Made by a program: the position numbers and the translations under genes. 64,000 nt of DNA from Kingdonia uniflora (Eukaryota > Streptophyta > Magnoliopsida > Ranunculales > Circaeasteraceae): contig JACGCM010000012.1 in the NCBI GenBank assembly GCA_014058105.1, forward strand, positions 1,798,001-1,862,000, written 5' to 3'. Below are positions 10,961 through 21,742 of this stretch, one piece after another. Under the pieces are notes generated by a model, which did no database searches, was not told where the DNA came from, and saw only the letters and a list, made by a program, of their open reading frames with translations. The number at the start of each line of letters is the position of its first letter. The stretch's first letter is position 1.

Positions 10961-13077
10961 GAATACGTCGACGCGCCTTTAACACTATATCTTTTTTGTT
11001 GTAGCATATTTTGTTCTATACTATGCATGCTTTCGGGACTACGCACGGGCAATTATGTCGATGCGCCATAGGCGCTACAAATGATGTTTTGATGTGTCTT
11101 AACCACTACTCGTCATTTTCTTTTTTCATAATATTCAAATACGACAAAGTGTAAAACATCATTGTAGAAACTCTAATTTTTCTCAAGAAGACCATGAATT
11201 TATATATGTAGCCAATTAACAAACCATAAAAGAACAACAAACAATAACATTTGTTTAAATGTTTGGCACAAAATATAAGTTTGGGATGCATATACTCTAC
11301 TATTATGATAAGCTTTATGAACAAAATACTTCTCCCTCGGTCAACTAAATTTATTTTATCTGTAAAAATTAAAGTCAAAGATCAAAAACTGAAAACAAAT
11401 AAAATAAGAAATTGTCATTTCTAGAGAAATTTCATCCGCTTCAATTGAAGTTGTTTTTTCTTGATTTTCTGTACGCCATCATGGTAATTTTGAATTATAG
11501 AGAAGATGATTAACAGAAAAGATAAATAATGGGAACTTGAGTGGGGAGAATTTTTGAATTTGGAAGGGAGAGGAATTGGAGAAAAAAACTTGGTAGTGGT
11601 ACCTACTACTCAAGTTACCCGATTTCTACTTTATATGTGTTAATATTTAAAGGGGAGTTGAGCACTGCCTCACCTATTAGTGGGTGACACAAGTAGGACT
11701 CCTTGCCAAATTGTACCTTGGTGCACTATCTATCCCATCAACCAACTTGAAACATTGAAGATGCAAAAAGGAAGGTCCAACATATAAAAATACTTTATAC
11801 TTCGTCCTCTTCGTCCCATTCTTTTGTCTAGAAACACGATATTTATTCACATGGTCCATTATCCAACCTGAAATTAATCTATATACAAATCATTTTCTCA
11901 GGTATATATTCTTCGAGTTACAGCGTAACAAGCAATATTACCTTAGCTTCAAAAATGTACTTGAGACACCATCTGACAGTTTTAGATTAACTTAAAGATC
12001 ACTTACAATCCCAGGTATAAGGGGAATTTTATTGTTTGCCAACTCAATAAACAAGAAAATAAAGAACAATTTTTTTCCTGGAATCTAACCCTGAATGACT
12101 TATGCAACCAAAGCAGTGAGTGGAAGTACCCTTGAAGTACTCCTGCAGGTTCCCGACTTTCCCGAAATTCTCTAATTCCGGTGTTAACCATGACCCATTA
12201 AATTTGAGGTATAAACCACCGAATATGCAAAATAATCGATAGAAGTTCAAGAAGAAAATCAAAATCTGTGTAAAATAGCAATGGTTAATTCAATAATCTT
12301 GTAACAACCCAACAAAGAACATTTCTACCAATTCCAAACTAAAAAATCTTAAGTATAGTAATATTGTATTCTACAAATCAAAGGAGCGACAAAATTATAA
12401 ATCATGAAAAAAAAGATCCAAAAGGAGAAGAAAAGAAAATAGTTGAGTAGAGCGAGAAAAAAATAACTTACGTACCAGTTTTGTGGATTTGGAAGAGATG
12501 GGACCTTTTGAAGGTATTTTGAGAGAGAATTTTTTTTCAAAAGTAGGGGATTGTTATTTTGAAAACTGATTTTCTAAAAGAGTTGAACATGGACGCGACT
12601 CTTGTCAACATAAATGACAGATGTTGGAAATTCCATTTAGAATTCATTATTCATGGGTAGTTTTAGAAGTTTTAACAACCTTCAAATATGAACCATAATT
12701 TTTTTTCTCGGGAGACGTATTAAAAAGAGTTTGTTTTGATACAAGTACCCACAAAGTCTATACGAAATTAGGGTATTTTGGGAAGTCTAAATACAAAATA
12801 AGGAGTAATTCTGTAAATCTACCTCAGACATTTCGTCTAACCCACCCAACTCCTCTCTTCCAAACCCACCAAACATCTCTATTCCAAACCCAAACAAAAC
12901 CATTTCTTCTAAATCACATGGTGATGTTCGATGTGCAAGAACGAAAGCTTGATGCTTATAAGTAATCTACTAGAAGGTTTTTTTTTGTTTTTTGTTTTTG
13001 AAGTTTGAGTTATTATGTGTATGTTTGGTGTTTTAAATTGTGGTTTTTGTGAAGTGGGGTTGTGTTTGAATTGGTGT
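10961..13077. other. Non-coding region, possibly body of a non-autonomous Helitron
   Basis: No gene found. Near the start, 'gtcgacgcgcc' (10968) and 'gtcgatgcgcc' (11058) sit in a similar context (catgctttcgggactacg), suggesting a partial duplication of the Helitron-like end. The rest is AT-rich with simple T- and A-runs. All frames are short and lack domains. Confidence 0.4.
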
Positions 13078-13478
13078 CAGGGCCGGCCCTGGCTTTTCAA
13101 GGGCCCTGTGCGAAGAATTAAAATGGGCATTTTCTACTTGAAATATTTTTTTTGTTCAGAGATTTTTTTTTTGTAGTACTAAACATAAGGAGCCATTGGG
13201 GAAGTGGAACCAGAGAGTGTTTCTGCGTTTGGAGAGAGTCTGAGAGAGCAAAGTAGGGAGATAAAAGTATAAAACTTAGATTAAGAGAAGTTGGGTTTGG
13301 GTATTTGGTTTGTGACTATGGGTCTTGTAACTTGAAGTTAAATAATGGGTTTGGATGTTTGGTTATGTGGTTAAAGTTTTGGGTTAATTTTTTTTTCTTC
13401 CTTTGGGCTATAGGCAAATTTTTTATTTTTTTTGGGCCTTGTGTCGTTGTACATGTCACACACCCTATGGTCGGGGCC
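13078..13478. mobile_element. hAT-type MITE, 401 bp
   Basis: The left end CAGGGCCGGCCCTGGC is a common hAT terminus. The right end, ...CCTATGGTCGGGGCC, is a mutated inverted counterpart. An 8-bp target duplication with one mismatch flanks it: ATTGGTGT at 13070-13077 and ATTCGTGT at 13479-13486. There is no coding capacity. The short open frame across its right half is fortuitous. Confidence 0.8.
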
Positions 13479-14204
13479 ATTCGTGTTTCATGTTTTTACA
13501 AATTGATGAGAATGCACAGAGAGAGATGGTGGGGTATTTTAGGAACTGAAGGTGTACATGTGTTTTCGTTGTCAAAGTCGTCGTCTTTCTCCAATTCTCT
13601 CTCTCTAAAACTCAATCTCTGTTCTTGATTGTATTTTGATCTTTTTAGGGTTTTTGGGTCCTTGGAATGTGGAAATGTTCGTCATCAATAGTTCGATCAG
13701 TATTTTTCAATTTTTTTTGTTTTTTGGGTATGGTTTTGGTCTTTGTTTGAATGGAATTAAAATAAAAAGATTTGGGAGAAATAAACAAATTTTTGGGAAT
13801 AAAACTTGCCTATATTAACGACTTTTTAATTAGTTTTATTTTGGAGTATTGTTTGTTTTTGATGATTTTGTAATGCTGGTTGGAGAAGAATGAAATTCGA
13901 GCGCGGAGTAGGAAAGATTGTGAGCTAAGCTTGATGTAAGAGGTTTCTCCTCCCCAATTCCAAATAGCTGCCGCCTTCGCATAAGGTTTTGTTTTGTTTT
14001 TCATTTTATTTATTTTTGGTTAGTTTGGGGTTTTGGTGATTTTGAAGTGATATTTGTAGTGGGTTTGGTGAATAGATGGATGGGTATTTGGGGGAGTGGG
14101 ATTAGGTGTGATTCCTGTTTTGTTACTATAGTAAGTAGTCATGCATAGTTCATGGTGTTCACCACTTTAGATTTGACAGTTAAATGGCAGTAGAGGGCTT
14201 TTGG

Positions 14205-15787
14205 ATTTTGAGAAGCTGTGGAAGCGTCCACCAAATCGTGATTTTGTGCCTTGTGTCGAACCTAGTCCGACATATTCATGTAAGAGAATAGATAATTCAT
14301 AGAATGTTTAGTTGACATTTGGTTATTTATAATACATTTTAGTTATTCTCTTGTTGGTTTCTGCAGCACCTACATAACCAAGAGGTCACTTGCTTGTTCA
14401 CACTAATGGTGGGCTTAACCAGATGGGGGCCGGGGTCAGTACCTTCCTAATTTTCTTTCTCATGCATATGCTGTAGTTTTGTACTCTTTCTCTCTCTTAT
14501 GTTTATTTTGTAGGACTAACGAAAATTATCTTATTAAGCCTCTCATATTTCAATTTCCAATCACAAGTTTTTTATAGGCAATATCTGGAGCTGATGATAG
14601 TATTCTAATGAATGACAGATAGGTGACATGGTTGTTGTTGCTAGCATTATAAATGCAACTTTGGTGATTCCGGAGCTTGATAAACAATCTTTTTGGCAAG
14701 ACACCAGGTTTCAATATTTTTTTATTCCCATATCTTTTCCATTGGTTGCTTGTGCTAAGAATTGTTAATGATATAGTTATGTATTTCAATTGCAGCAATT
14801 TCTCAAATGGTTTTGATGAATATTATTTTATCAATACTTTGGGTAACGACGTCGAAGTTATAAAAATAGCTTCAAAGTGAACTTGCAAGTACTACGAGAG
14901 CAGTTAAGCATTTTAGGAGTTGGTCAGGTATTGATTACTACCAAGACGAGATAACTTGCATGTGGGGAGAATACCATATATCTTTAATTGGAACACCTAA
15001 ACTCCGAGTTCATAATCATCTAGGTCTTTCAGATTGATATTCCAACGTAGTCATTTATCATAACCTATATATGCAGATTATCCGAGCTGCTAAATCCGAC
15101 TCCCGCTTGGCAATAATAATCTACCTTCAGACATTCAGAGGCTGCGTTGTTGTGCTCTCTGCGAGGCCCTTCATTTTCCTCCCTAGATAGAGGCGATGGG
15201 AAAGTAGTTTTTCATTGTAATTTTTTTTTATGTATCTTGGTTCTTATTCTTTGTTGCATTTATATTGTCTTGTATGATTTTTAGTTATTGGTGGATCGAA
15301 TGAAGTCCTATGGTCCTTATATTGCTCTGCATTTACAATATGAGAAGGACATGCTTGCTTTTAGTGCTTGCACTCATGGTTTGTCCCTATCTGAAGTAGC
15401 TGAACTAACTACAATCAGGTAACAGGTCTACAAATCAAGCTAACACTAATTAACTAATTATTTCTCTTGAAAAGGATTATATACCATAGAATGAAACATT
15501 AGAGAAGAGTATTAGTAATGAATAGTGATAAACAATTTTTTTTGTATAATAGTACTTCTTATCTATCTTGTAGAGAGAACACAACATATTGGAAGGTGAA
15601 AGAAATCAATTCTCGTGAACAGAGGGGGAAGGGATATTGTCCTCTAACTCCAAAGGAGGTCGCCATGTTTATAACCTCACTCGGATATCCATCAATTACG
15701 CCAATATATATTGCTTCTGGAGAGATATATGGAGGTGATTCACATATGGATACACTCCGATCCAGCTTTCCATTATTAATGGGCAAG
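14205..15787 (+). pseudogene. O-fucosyltransferase-family (DUF246-type) pseudogene with seven recognisable exons
   Basis: The exons encode plant GDP-fucose O-fucosyltransferase-family blocks in order. Exons: ..-14279 (W-K-R-P-P-N-R-D-F-V-P-C); 14367-14434 (L-L-V-H-T-N-G-G-L-N-Q-M); 14619-14707 (N-A-T-L-V-I-P-E-L-D, S-F-W-Q-D); 14796-about 14981 (F-I-N-T-L-G-N-D-V, then H-F-R-S-W-S-G); 15077-15203 (I-R-A-A-K-S-D-S-R-L-A, R-L-R-C); 15285-15418 (Y-I-A-L-H-L-Q-Y-E-K-D-M-L-A-F); 15574-15787 (W-K-V-K-E-I-N, C-P-L-T-P-K-E-V-A, Y-I-A-S-G-E-I-Y-G-G). Most introns keep GT-AG ends. Defects: TAA in exon 2, a frameshift in exon 4 whose donor is lost, a one-base deletion and a TAG in exon 5, and H-L-R changed to H-L-Q in exon 6. 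The N-terminal membrane anchor and the C-terminal exons are absent. Members are Golgi type II glycosyltransferases; this copy should be non-functional. Confidence 0.88.
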
Positions 15788-15959
15788 GTAGTAACTGAGA
15801 CTTTTATTTCATACAATTTATGCTTCATCCATTTTAGTTTAGCTGTTGGTGTTGCATATATAAAAAAGATGATCCATCCATCATTCGAATAACCCATTCA
15901 TTAATCCCTTGTTTGCTATTAAGGCCACCCTATTTGTTTAGGATTGTAGTAGGTACCTA
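15788..15959. other. Post-exon sequence of the fucosyltransferase pseudogene
   Basis: This begins with the GT of the intron after the last recognised exon. No further exon is seen. The next expected family block is not found in the following kilobase, so the gene is 3'-truncated or its remainder has diverged. Confidence 0.4.
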
Positions 15960-16450
15960 GGTTTTCCTTGTTACATAGGCAAGGAAAACATGTATATGAG
16001 CTTCATAGATCATATGGGTTTCGCAATACACACCAACCAATCTTGTTGGTTCACACAGTTGATTGGCACAAATCAAACTCCCTACATTGGAAAGTCTCCA
16101 TCATAAACTCCACTCTCCATATGCTTCCCTCAAATGAATGGGGTTTTCCTGGAAGCATCATTCTCTTGCAAAACAATTACATAAGTTCTCCATAATCAAG
16201 TAATTCGGAACCAGAGTCATGAATATTGTAATTTTATGGGTTGTACAACATACTAACTAATCAGGTTGATTCACAAGGTCCATTGACATAGATCGACACC
16301 CCTTACACATAGGATTCCACCACATATTATGTTCTCCATGTTCTCTTCATACGATGGGGACCAGTTTCGAAGCATTATCAGTTTGCCAAACAACTTCTGA
16401 AGTTCTCCACAACCAATAAACTCAAAGCCAGAAATACTAACAACTCTATT
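15960..16450 (-). pseudogene. Unrecognised coding remnant with internal duplication
   Basis: The minus strand contains two tandem blocks of roughly 215-220 bp that resemble each other at DNA and protein level. Block 1 reads S-G-F-E-F-I-G-C-G-E-L, then ENMENIICGG and V-D-L-C-Q-W. Block 2 reads S-G-S-E-L-L-D-Y-G-E-L, then S-F-E-G-S-I-W and F-D-L-C-Q-S. Both contain stops. The repeated S-G-x-E-L/F motif followed by D-L-C-Q at similar spacing suggests a duplicated domain of about 70 residues. I do not recognise the family. It lies just downstream of, and opposite to, the fucosyltransferase pseudogene. Confidence 0.4.
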
Positions 16451-17156
16451 ATCTCTAACCGTACCTGCACATGGTTAATATAAAGATAAAGAAGAAACTC
16501 AGCTACAATAGGAAGCCTGACCAATGGTGAAAAACAACTTCGCTATCTTCTAATTTGATGATAAATCTGTGGCGACTCTTCATATTAACACCAAAAATAT
16601 ATAAAAGTAGCACAATTCAAAATAAGTTTCACCTTTCAATTACAGATCATACCCACATAGTGACCTTCTGCGGCAAAGTCCTTCAAGCTGGACAATTTTT
16701 AGCCGCCTCAAATACCATCAATGCAAAAGTCCGTGGTCTGACGTGCTTCTCATCTTCTTTTTTTACTTAAGCAATGGACGTCAGTCTGGTATCATTTTCT
16801 GTTGAGATTGCCAGTAGAAATAGAGAACAATATAGAAGGTGAAAGTAGATTACATGGAACGAAATTATAATTTTTTTAGTAATGATAGGGGAAACAAACG
16901 CCACAATGATATGAGATTGTCCTAGAAGCGAACCAGAAGGCACCAAACACTTTTTTCAAGATAACCTCTCAATGATGAAATCAACTATAGCCTTATACGA
17001 AATATCCCTTAAAGGGTAGGAGCTCAATTGTGTCACTGGGAACACCTCAAGTCTGCAGAACAAAGTAGCTGCCAAACTATTATTATGCATAACCTTCCTA
17101 AATACCCAACCCTTTAATTAAAACTTTGAAATCTTAGATGAGATGTGGGCTGGTGG
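16451..17156. other. Spacer without supported gene
   Basis: No domain or repeat terminus recognised. Short frames on both strands have no family resemblance that I can name. Confidence 0.4.
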
Positions 17157-17594
17157 CAGGGGCGGATTTTTAGTCTTAGAAGGGGGGTTGCCCCCCCCCC
17201 CCCCCCCCCCCCCCTTGATTTTTTGCCAAAAAATGGCTTATATATAACAATAAAAAAAAACTAAACATAACAACCTAAAGTCTAGCCCACTGCCCAACCT
17301 AGCCCTCCCTATCCCTCCTCCTGGATCCTCCCCTTTCTTTCTCTCTAACAAAACATGGAAGAAAAGAAATTTTTGAACTCCCGCTCTTTCTTCATATATG
17401 AGGTACCTCTCTCTCTCTCTTGTAAATCAATGAATGATGGTTGCAATTGCAATCTCTCTCTCTCTGGTTTTGTTTGATAACCTTGAACACCCAAATTTTA
17501 TTTTTTTTGGGTTCTGCCCCCGAACCCCCCGGTATAACCCAGAACATTTTCTTTACTACTGCCCCCCTACTTTAAAATGATAGGTCCGCCTCTG
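17157..17594. mobile_element. hAT-type MITE, 438 bp, with long poly-C tract
   Basis: The ends are CAGGGGCGGATTTTTAG on the left and, reverse-complemented, CAGAGGCGGACCTATC on the right. A perfect 8-bp target duplication GCTGGTGG flanks it (17149-17156 and 17595-17602). The left third contains an uninterrupted C-run of about 24 bases (17191-17214). There is no coding capacity. The ends and 8-bp duplication are those of the hAT superfamily. Confidence 0.9.
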
Positions 17595-17602
17595 GCTGGT
17601 GG

Positions 17603-18502
17603 AGTTCTCACGTGCCTCAGGGAGTAGTCTGGCAAATGGCAATAAATTATAAACCCGAATTACTCTTTTATATTTTTGCAGAAAAAGTAAATCTTAGACT
17701 AGTGTTGAAGAAATCCTAGTAGTAGTTACAAATCTACCAAATTTTGTATCTGTCAGTTACCATCTCTTTTCATTTCTGCAGGATGGGAAACAAGAGGCAT
17801 CAAGCATAAAAGAAAGTGATGGAACTGAAGAAAGTGTTTTGAGTGAGCGTTGAGGCTCCATTGCTATTTGTAGATTTTGGAGGAGCATATACATATTATT
17901 ATATTATTTATTTGTATCAAGTTATAAAGAAGAAATTATTTGAGACACAAAAACAGGCTTAAATTTAAGGGGGAAAACAAATGGAGAAATAGCCTCATAT
18001 ATGGAAGACTAACTGAAAGTCTAGAACAGTTCCATCAAATGTATAAGGGGGTACTGGAAATCTTTTCGTCTTTAACATATATATAATCAAGTTTTTTTTG
18101 TTTTTTGTTTTTTTTCACTTGGGATGTTGCAACGGCTTTAAGAAATGTGAGGCAGATGGTAGATGTGTTTTTCAAAGAGTCAAAATGCTTTAGTATTTCT
18201 GGAGGATGCAAAAAGGATTAAGGCCAAGCAAACGAGGTGCAATGGGTGAACCACTTCTTAATGTAATACTTTCTACTGCCTTAACCTTGGCTACTATTAT
18301 AAAAAAAAAAAAAAAAAAAAACTTTGTATATGAGATTTTTTGTTTTTGATTGCTTCGAACATATTGCATTATGCATCACAATTAGAGTTATCTAGCCAAA
18401 TTTTTAATGGATATAAAGGCCCCAATTTGCAAAGTTGAGCTTACTTAAGAAATTATATCTAAGGATGAATGTTTTGGATTTACAGGACATATAAATATCA
18501 AA
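17603..18502. other. Spacer with a possible orphan exon
   Basis: Mostly AT-rich. A stretch after a CTGCAG acceptor-like site (17783-17852) reads D-G-K-Q-E-A-S-S-I-K-E and ends in TGA. It looks like a terminal exon but carries no family signal, and could belong to the fucosyltransferase pseudogene upstream. An A-run of 21 lies at about 18300-18321. Confidence 0.3.
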
Positions 18503-19595
18503 GGGAGAGGATTCACCTACACTACCTTTTGGCAACACTCCTGCTACACTCAAAAGTAGCCAAACACTTGTCTCTCACATAAGAGAAAAAATCATATGAT
18601 GTGGGAATAAATTCAAATTGTAACCTCTCTCCTCTATTGTACTCTGCCTTCTCAAATCAGTCTCTCTCCATCAACTCTAACTCTTTCTCTCTCTCTCACT
18701 CAGCCACAATAAAAGGTGAGTGATCACCGGTTAAAGTTCCGTTAGTGGTGAATTCATCTTAAATCGTCTGCCCTCTTAAATTAGTCTCTTCCACTCTTTC
18801 TTTTTCTCTCTTTCTTTAAAACTCTTTCTCAGATCTGCGTTTGATAATAGATCGAAGTTGAGTTCAAACTTCCAAATTGGAGGTTGATTGTTGGGGAATT
18901 GCGCTTTGTTGGTTGATAGGATCTCATTTTTGCAATAATTTTCAGAATGATTGGTGACCTTGAAGAACGCCTTCAAGAACAAATACGAACTAATTAGTAG
19001 GGTGCAACTTTTGTTAGTAATTAATGTCAAATTATTGTGTTAATCGACAATTTTGTTAGTGGTTTTTTTAGTATGAAATGCATTTACCACCAACTCATTT
19101 GTCGATGCCCATTAGTATCGATAATATGATGGCAGGTAGTAATATCAATCACCATGTTTTCGATAATATAACTGTGTGTTTTTATATCGATGACTGCAAA
19201 TGACGACACATTATTGTCGATTGCTTTAAAAATATACTCGGTACTAGACAATAAATTGTCAATTTATGCATTAATCAACAATTTATGAAGTGCCGAAATT
19301 GTCGATTTATGCATTGATCGACAATTTATGAAGTGTCAAAATTGTCGATTTATGCATTGATCGACAATTTATGAAGTGCCAAAATTGTCGATCACCATAT
19401 TTTCGATACTATAACTGTCGATTAATTGATTGAGTTGGTAATGAAGTCTAATTATGGCATCTGTATATTTCAGGGAATGAGGAGCATGGAATGAAGAGCA
19501 GGAGGAAGACCAAATGGAAGAAGAGTTGTGTAATGAAATATCATAATGCATCCTCAATGTAATATTATCTAATTAATTGTTATGGTTTATTAATG
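18503..19595 (+). repeat. Left terminal inverted arm of the MULE
   Basis: Pairs with 20197-21242. Conserved blocks include 'cactcaaaagtagcc' near the outer end and 'ttattaat' at the inner end. It contains CT-rich stretches (18660-18710 and 18780-18830) matched by GA-rich ones in the other arm, and many TTGTCGA/TCGACAA words in its inner half. Confidence 0.85.
19295..19400 (+). repeat. 43-bp tandem repeat containing an inner palindrome
   Basis: Units start at 19295, 19338 and 19381 (partial), an exact 43-bp period. Each unit contains AATTGTCGAT and, ten bases later, its inverse ATCGACAATT, so each can fold as a short hairpin. Related but more diverged units occur in the other arm at about 20400-20500. 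Confidence 0.8.
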
Positions 19596-20196
19596 AAGGA
19601 CATATTGCTATCCATTTGAATGATCTAATGTAATAGTATTTATGTACAAAATAATGGCTTTTGTGATTAAATATTCTTGGTTATGTTCTATTCTTTCCTG
19701 CCACCCTTATTGTTGCTTATAAATTAGTTTTTTGGTATTTGCCTTATAGATTGCAATTTAGTTATACTTGCCGAACATATTAAATTCTCGAAATGTTCAC
19801 TAGTCGACAATTACTGTAGTGCATACCACCAATTATTTTGATGTCTAGCTTCACCTATTTATTTTCGAGTATACATCTACTCGATAATTTAATAGGTAAT
19901 ATTTTTTCTGGATGTGCATTTGAAAATTTTGAGTAGTACTCTAATTGACAATTGCTTGGCTACAATATTTGAACTATAGAGTGACTATTAATCTAGAAAT
20001 TGTTGACTACCATTAAATCGACAATTCGTATATCAATTTATTTATATTGCAAGCATATGAAGATTATCAATGCCTAATCTGAGTTGACAATTACACATAC
20101 TATATCAATCCATATTCACGGCATAATAGCCATCAAATAAGGAATTAGATGCAATTTTTTTTACAAAGGTAGTACAGTTGAAAAACATAAGGAGTC

Positions 20197-21242
20197 CATT
20201 AATAAGCCATAACAATTAATTAGATAATATTACATTGAGGATGCATTATGATATTTCATTACACAACTCTTCTTCCATGTGGTCTTCCTCATGCTCTTCA
20301 TTCCTTGTTCCTCATTCCCTGAAATAAATGCATGTCATAATTAGACTTCATTACCAACTCAATCAATTAATCGACAGTTATATTATCGAAAACATGATGA
20401 TAGACAATTTTGGCACTTCATAAATTGTCGATCAATGCATAAATTAACAATTTCGGCACTTCATAAATTGTCGATCAATGTATAAATCGACAATTTATTG
20501 TCGAGTATCGAGTATATTTTTAAAACAATCGACAATAATGTGTTGTCATTTGCAGTCATCGATATAAAAACATACAGTTATATTATCGAAAACATAGTGA
20601 TCGACATTACTGCCTGCCATCATATTGTCGATACTAATGGGCATCGAAAAATGAGTTGGTGGTGGATGCATTTCATACTAAAAAATCACTAACAAAATTG
20701 TCGATTAACATAATAATTCGACATTAATTACCAACAAAAGTTACACCCTACTAACTTGTTCGTATTTGTTCTTGAATGCATTCTTCAAGGTCACCAATCG
20801 TTCTGAAAATTACTGCAAAAATGAGATCCTACCAACCAACAAAGTGCAATTCCCCAACAATCAACCTCCGATTTGGAAGTTCGAACTCAACTTCAGTCTA
20901 TTGTCAAACGCAGATCCGAGAAAGGGTTTTAAAGAAAGAGAGAAAAAGAAAGAGTGGGAGAGAGTGATTTGAGAGGGCAGATGATTGGAGATGGATTCAC
21001 CACTAACGGAGCTTTAGCCGGTGATCAATCACCTTTTGTTGTGGTTGAGAGAGAGAGATATAGAGTTAGAGTTAAGGGAGAGAGACTGATTTGAAAAGGT
21101 AGAGTACAATAGAGGAAGGAGGTCATAATTTGAATTTCTTCCCACGTCATATGATTTTTTCTCTCATGTGAGAGACAGGTGTATGGCTACTTTTGAGTGT
21201 AGTAGGAATGTAGCTAAATTGAGTATAGGCAAATTCTTGCCC
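20197..21242 (-). repeat. Right terminal inverted arm of the MULE
   Basis: The inverted counterpart of 18503-19595, slightly shorter because of indels. It is followed directly by the second copy of the 9-bp duplication. The GA-rich stretches at 20930-20970 and 21050-21090 mirror the CT-rich stretches of the left arm. Confidence 0.85.
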
Positions 21243-21742
21243 AATATCAAAACACTTATTTATTGTAAATGGGATTATCTAGAAAAGGGGGTTGTTAGTT
21301 GCAAAGCTATTTCTATTAGTTATCAAGAGCTTCAAGGAGTTGAATCAGGACTCTCAATGTCAAAATTGAAACTTTTCAGTAGAGTGAGGATTCTAACAGA
21401 TTCCATGTTGGCTTTCCTTTTATGCACATAACAAAATATGTAGATAAAAGGTCCTTTTGTTGTGTGCTTAGGCCCCCTAAATTGCATGATAGGGGGCTAG
21501 GCATTTCTTTGTTGTTTCTCTCTTTCACTTTTTATACATAGCTCACTAACAAGTAAAAATAAAAAATGTACTTCGGGTGGCATGCTTAGGTAAGAAAGAT
21601 AATTTTCAGCCCAAAACACTTATTTTTGCTTTGAGGCCAACTCATCTATAACCCTAAATATCCTTTAAATCGAACACCTTCTACGCTATAAAAAAACTCT
21701 TATTGATCACAACTGCTTCATCTCTTTCACACCCTATCTATC
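21243..21742. other. Spacer between MULE and Tat-type element
   Basis: No gene recognised. A compact hairpin lies at about 21471-21506, with GCCCCCTA and TAGGGGGC separated by about ten bases. Confidence 0.4.

Larger units (their letters stand above)
18503..21242. mobile_element. Mutator-like element (MULE) with about 1.05-kb inverted arms, 2,740 bp
   Basis: The left end reads GGGAGAGGATTCACCTACAC, and the reverse complement of the right end reads GGGCAAGAATTTGCCTATAC. A perfect 9-bp target duplication AATATCAAA lies at 18494-18502 and 21243-21251. The inverted arms run about 18503-19595 and 20197-21242 around a loop of about 600 bp. Long TIRs with a 9-bp duplication are characteristic of Mutator-like elements. 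No MURA transposase domain is visible, so it is non-autonomous. Each arm contains one short open frame with the same translation (18776-19030 minus; 20766-20972 plus), which is a consequence of the mirror symmetry. Confidence 0.9.

Noticed and set aside
13305..13818. Open frames upstream of the fucosyltransferase exons as its N-terminus
   Set aside because: The first overlaps the end of a hAT MITE, and neither joins the exon frame or looks like the family's membrane anchor.
19295..19400. CRISPR-like array
   Set aside because: Units are adjacent without spacers, and the context is a plant transposon.
18776..20972. Similar short frames in both MULE arms (18776-19030 minus, 20766-20972 plus)
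   Set aside because: The match follows from the inverted repeat; no domain, and GA-rich DNA explains the K/E/R-rich end.
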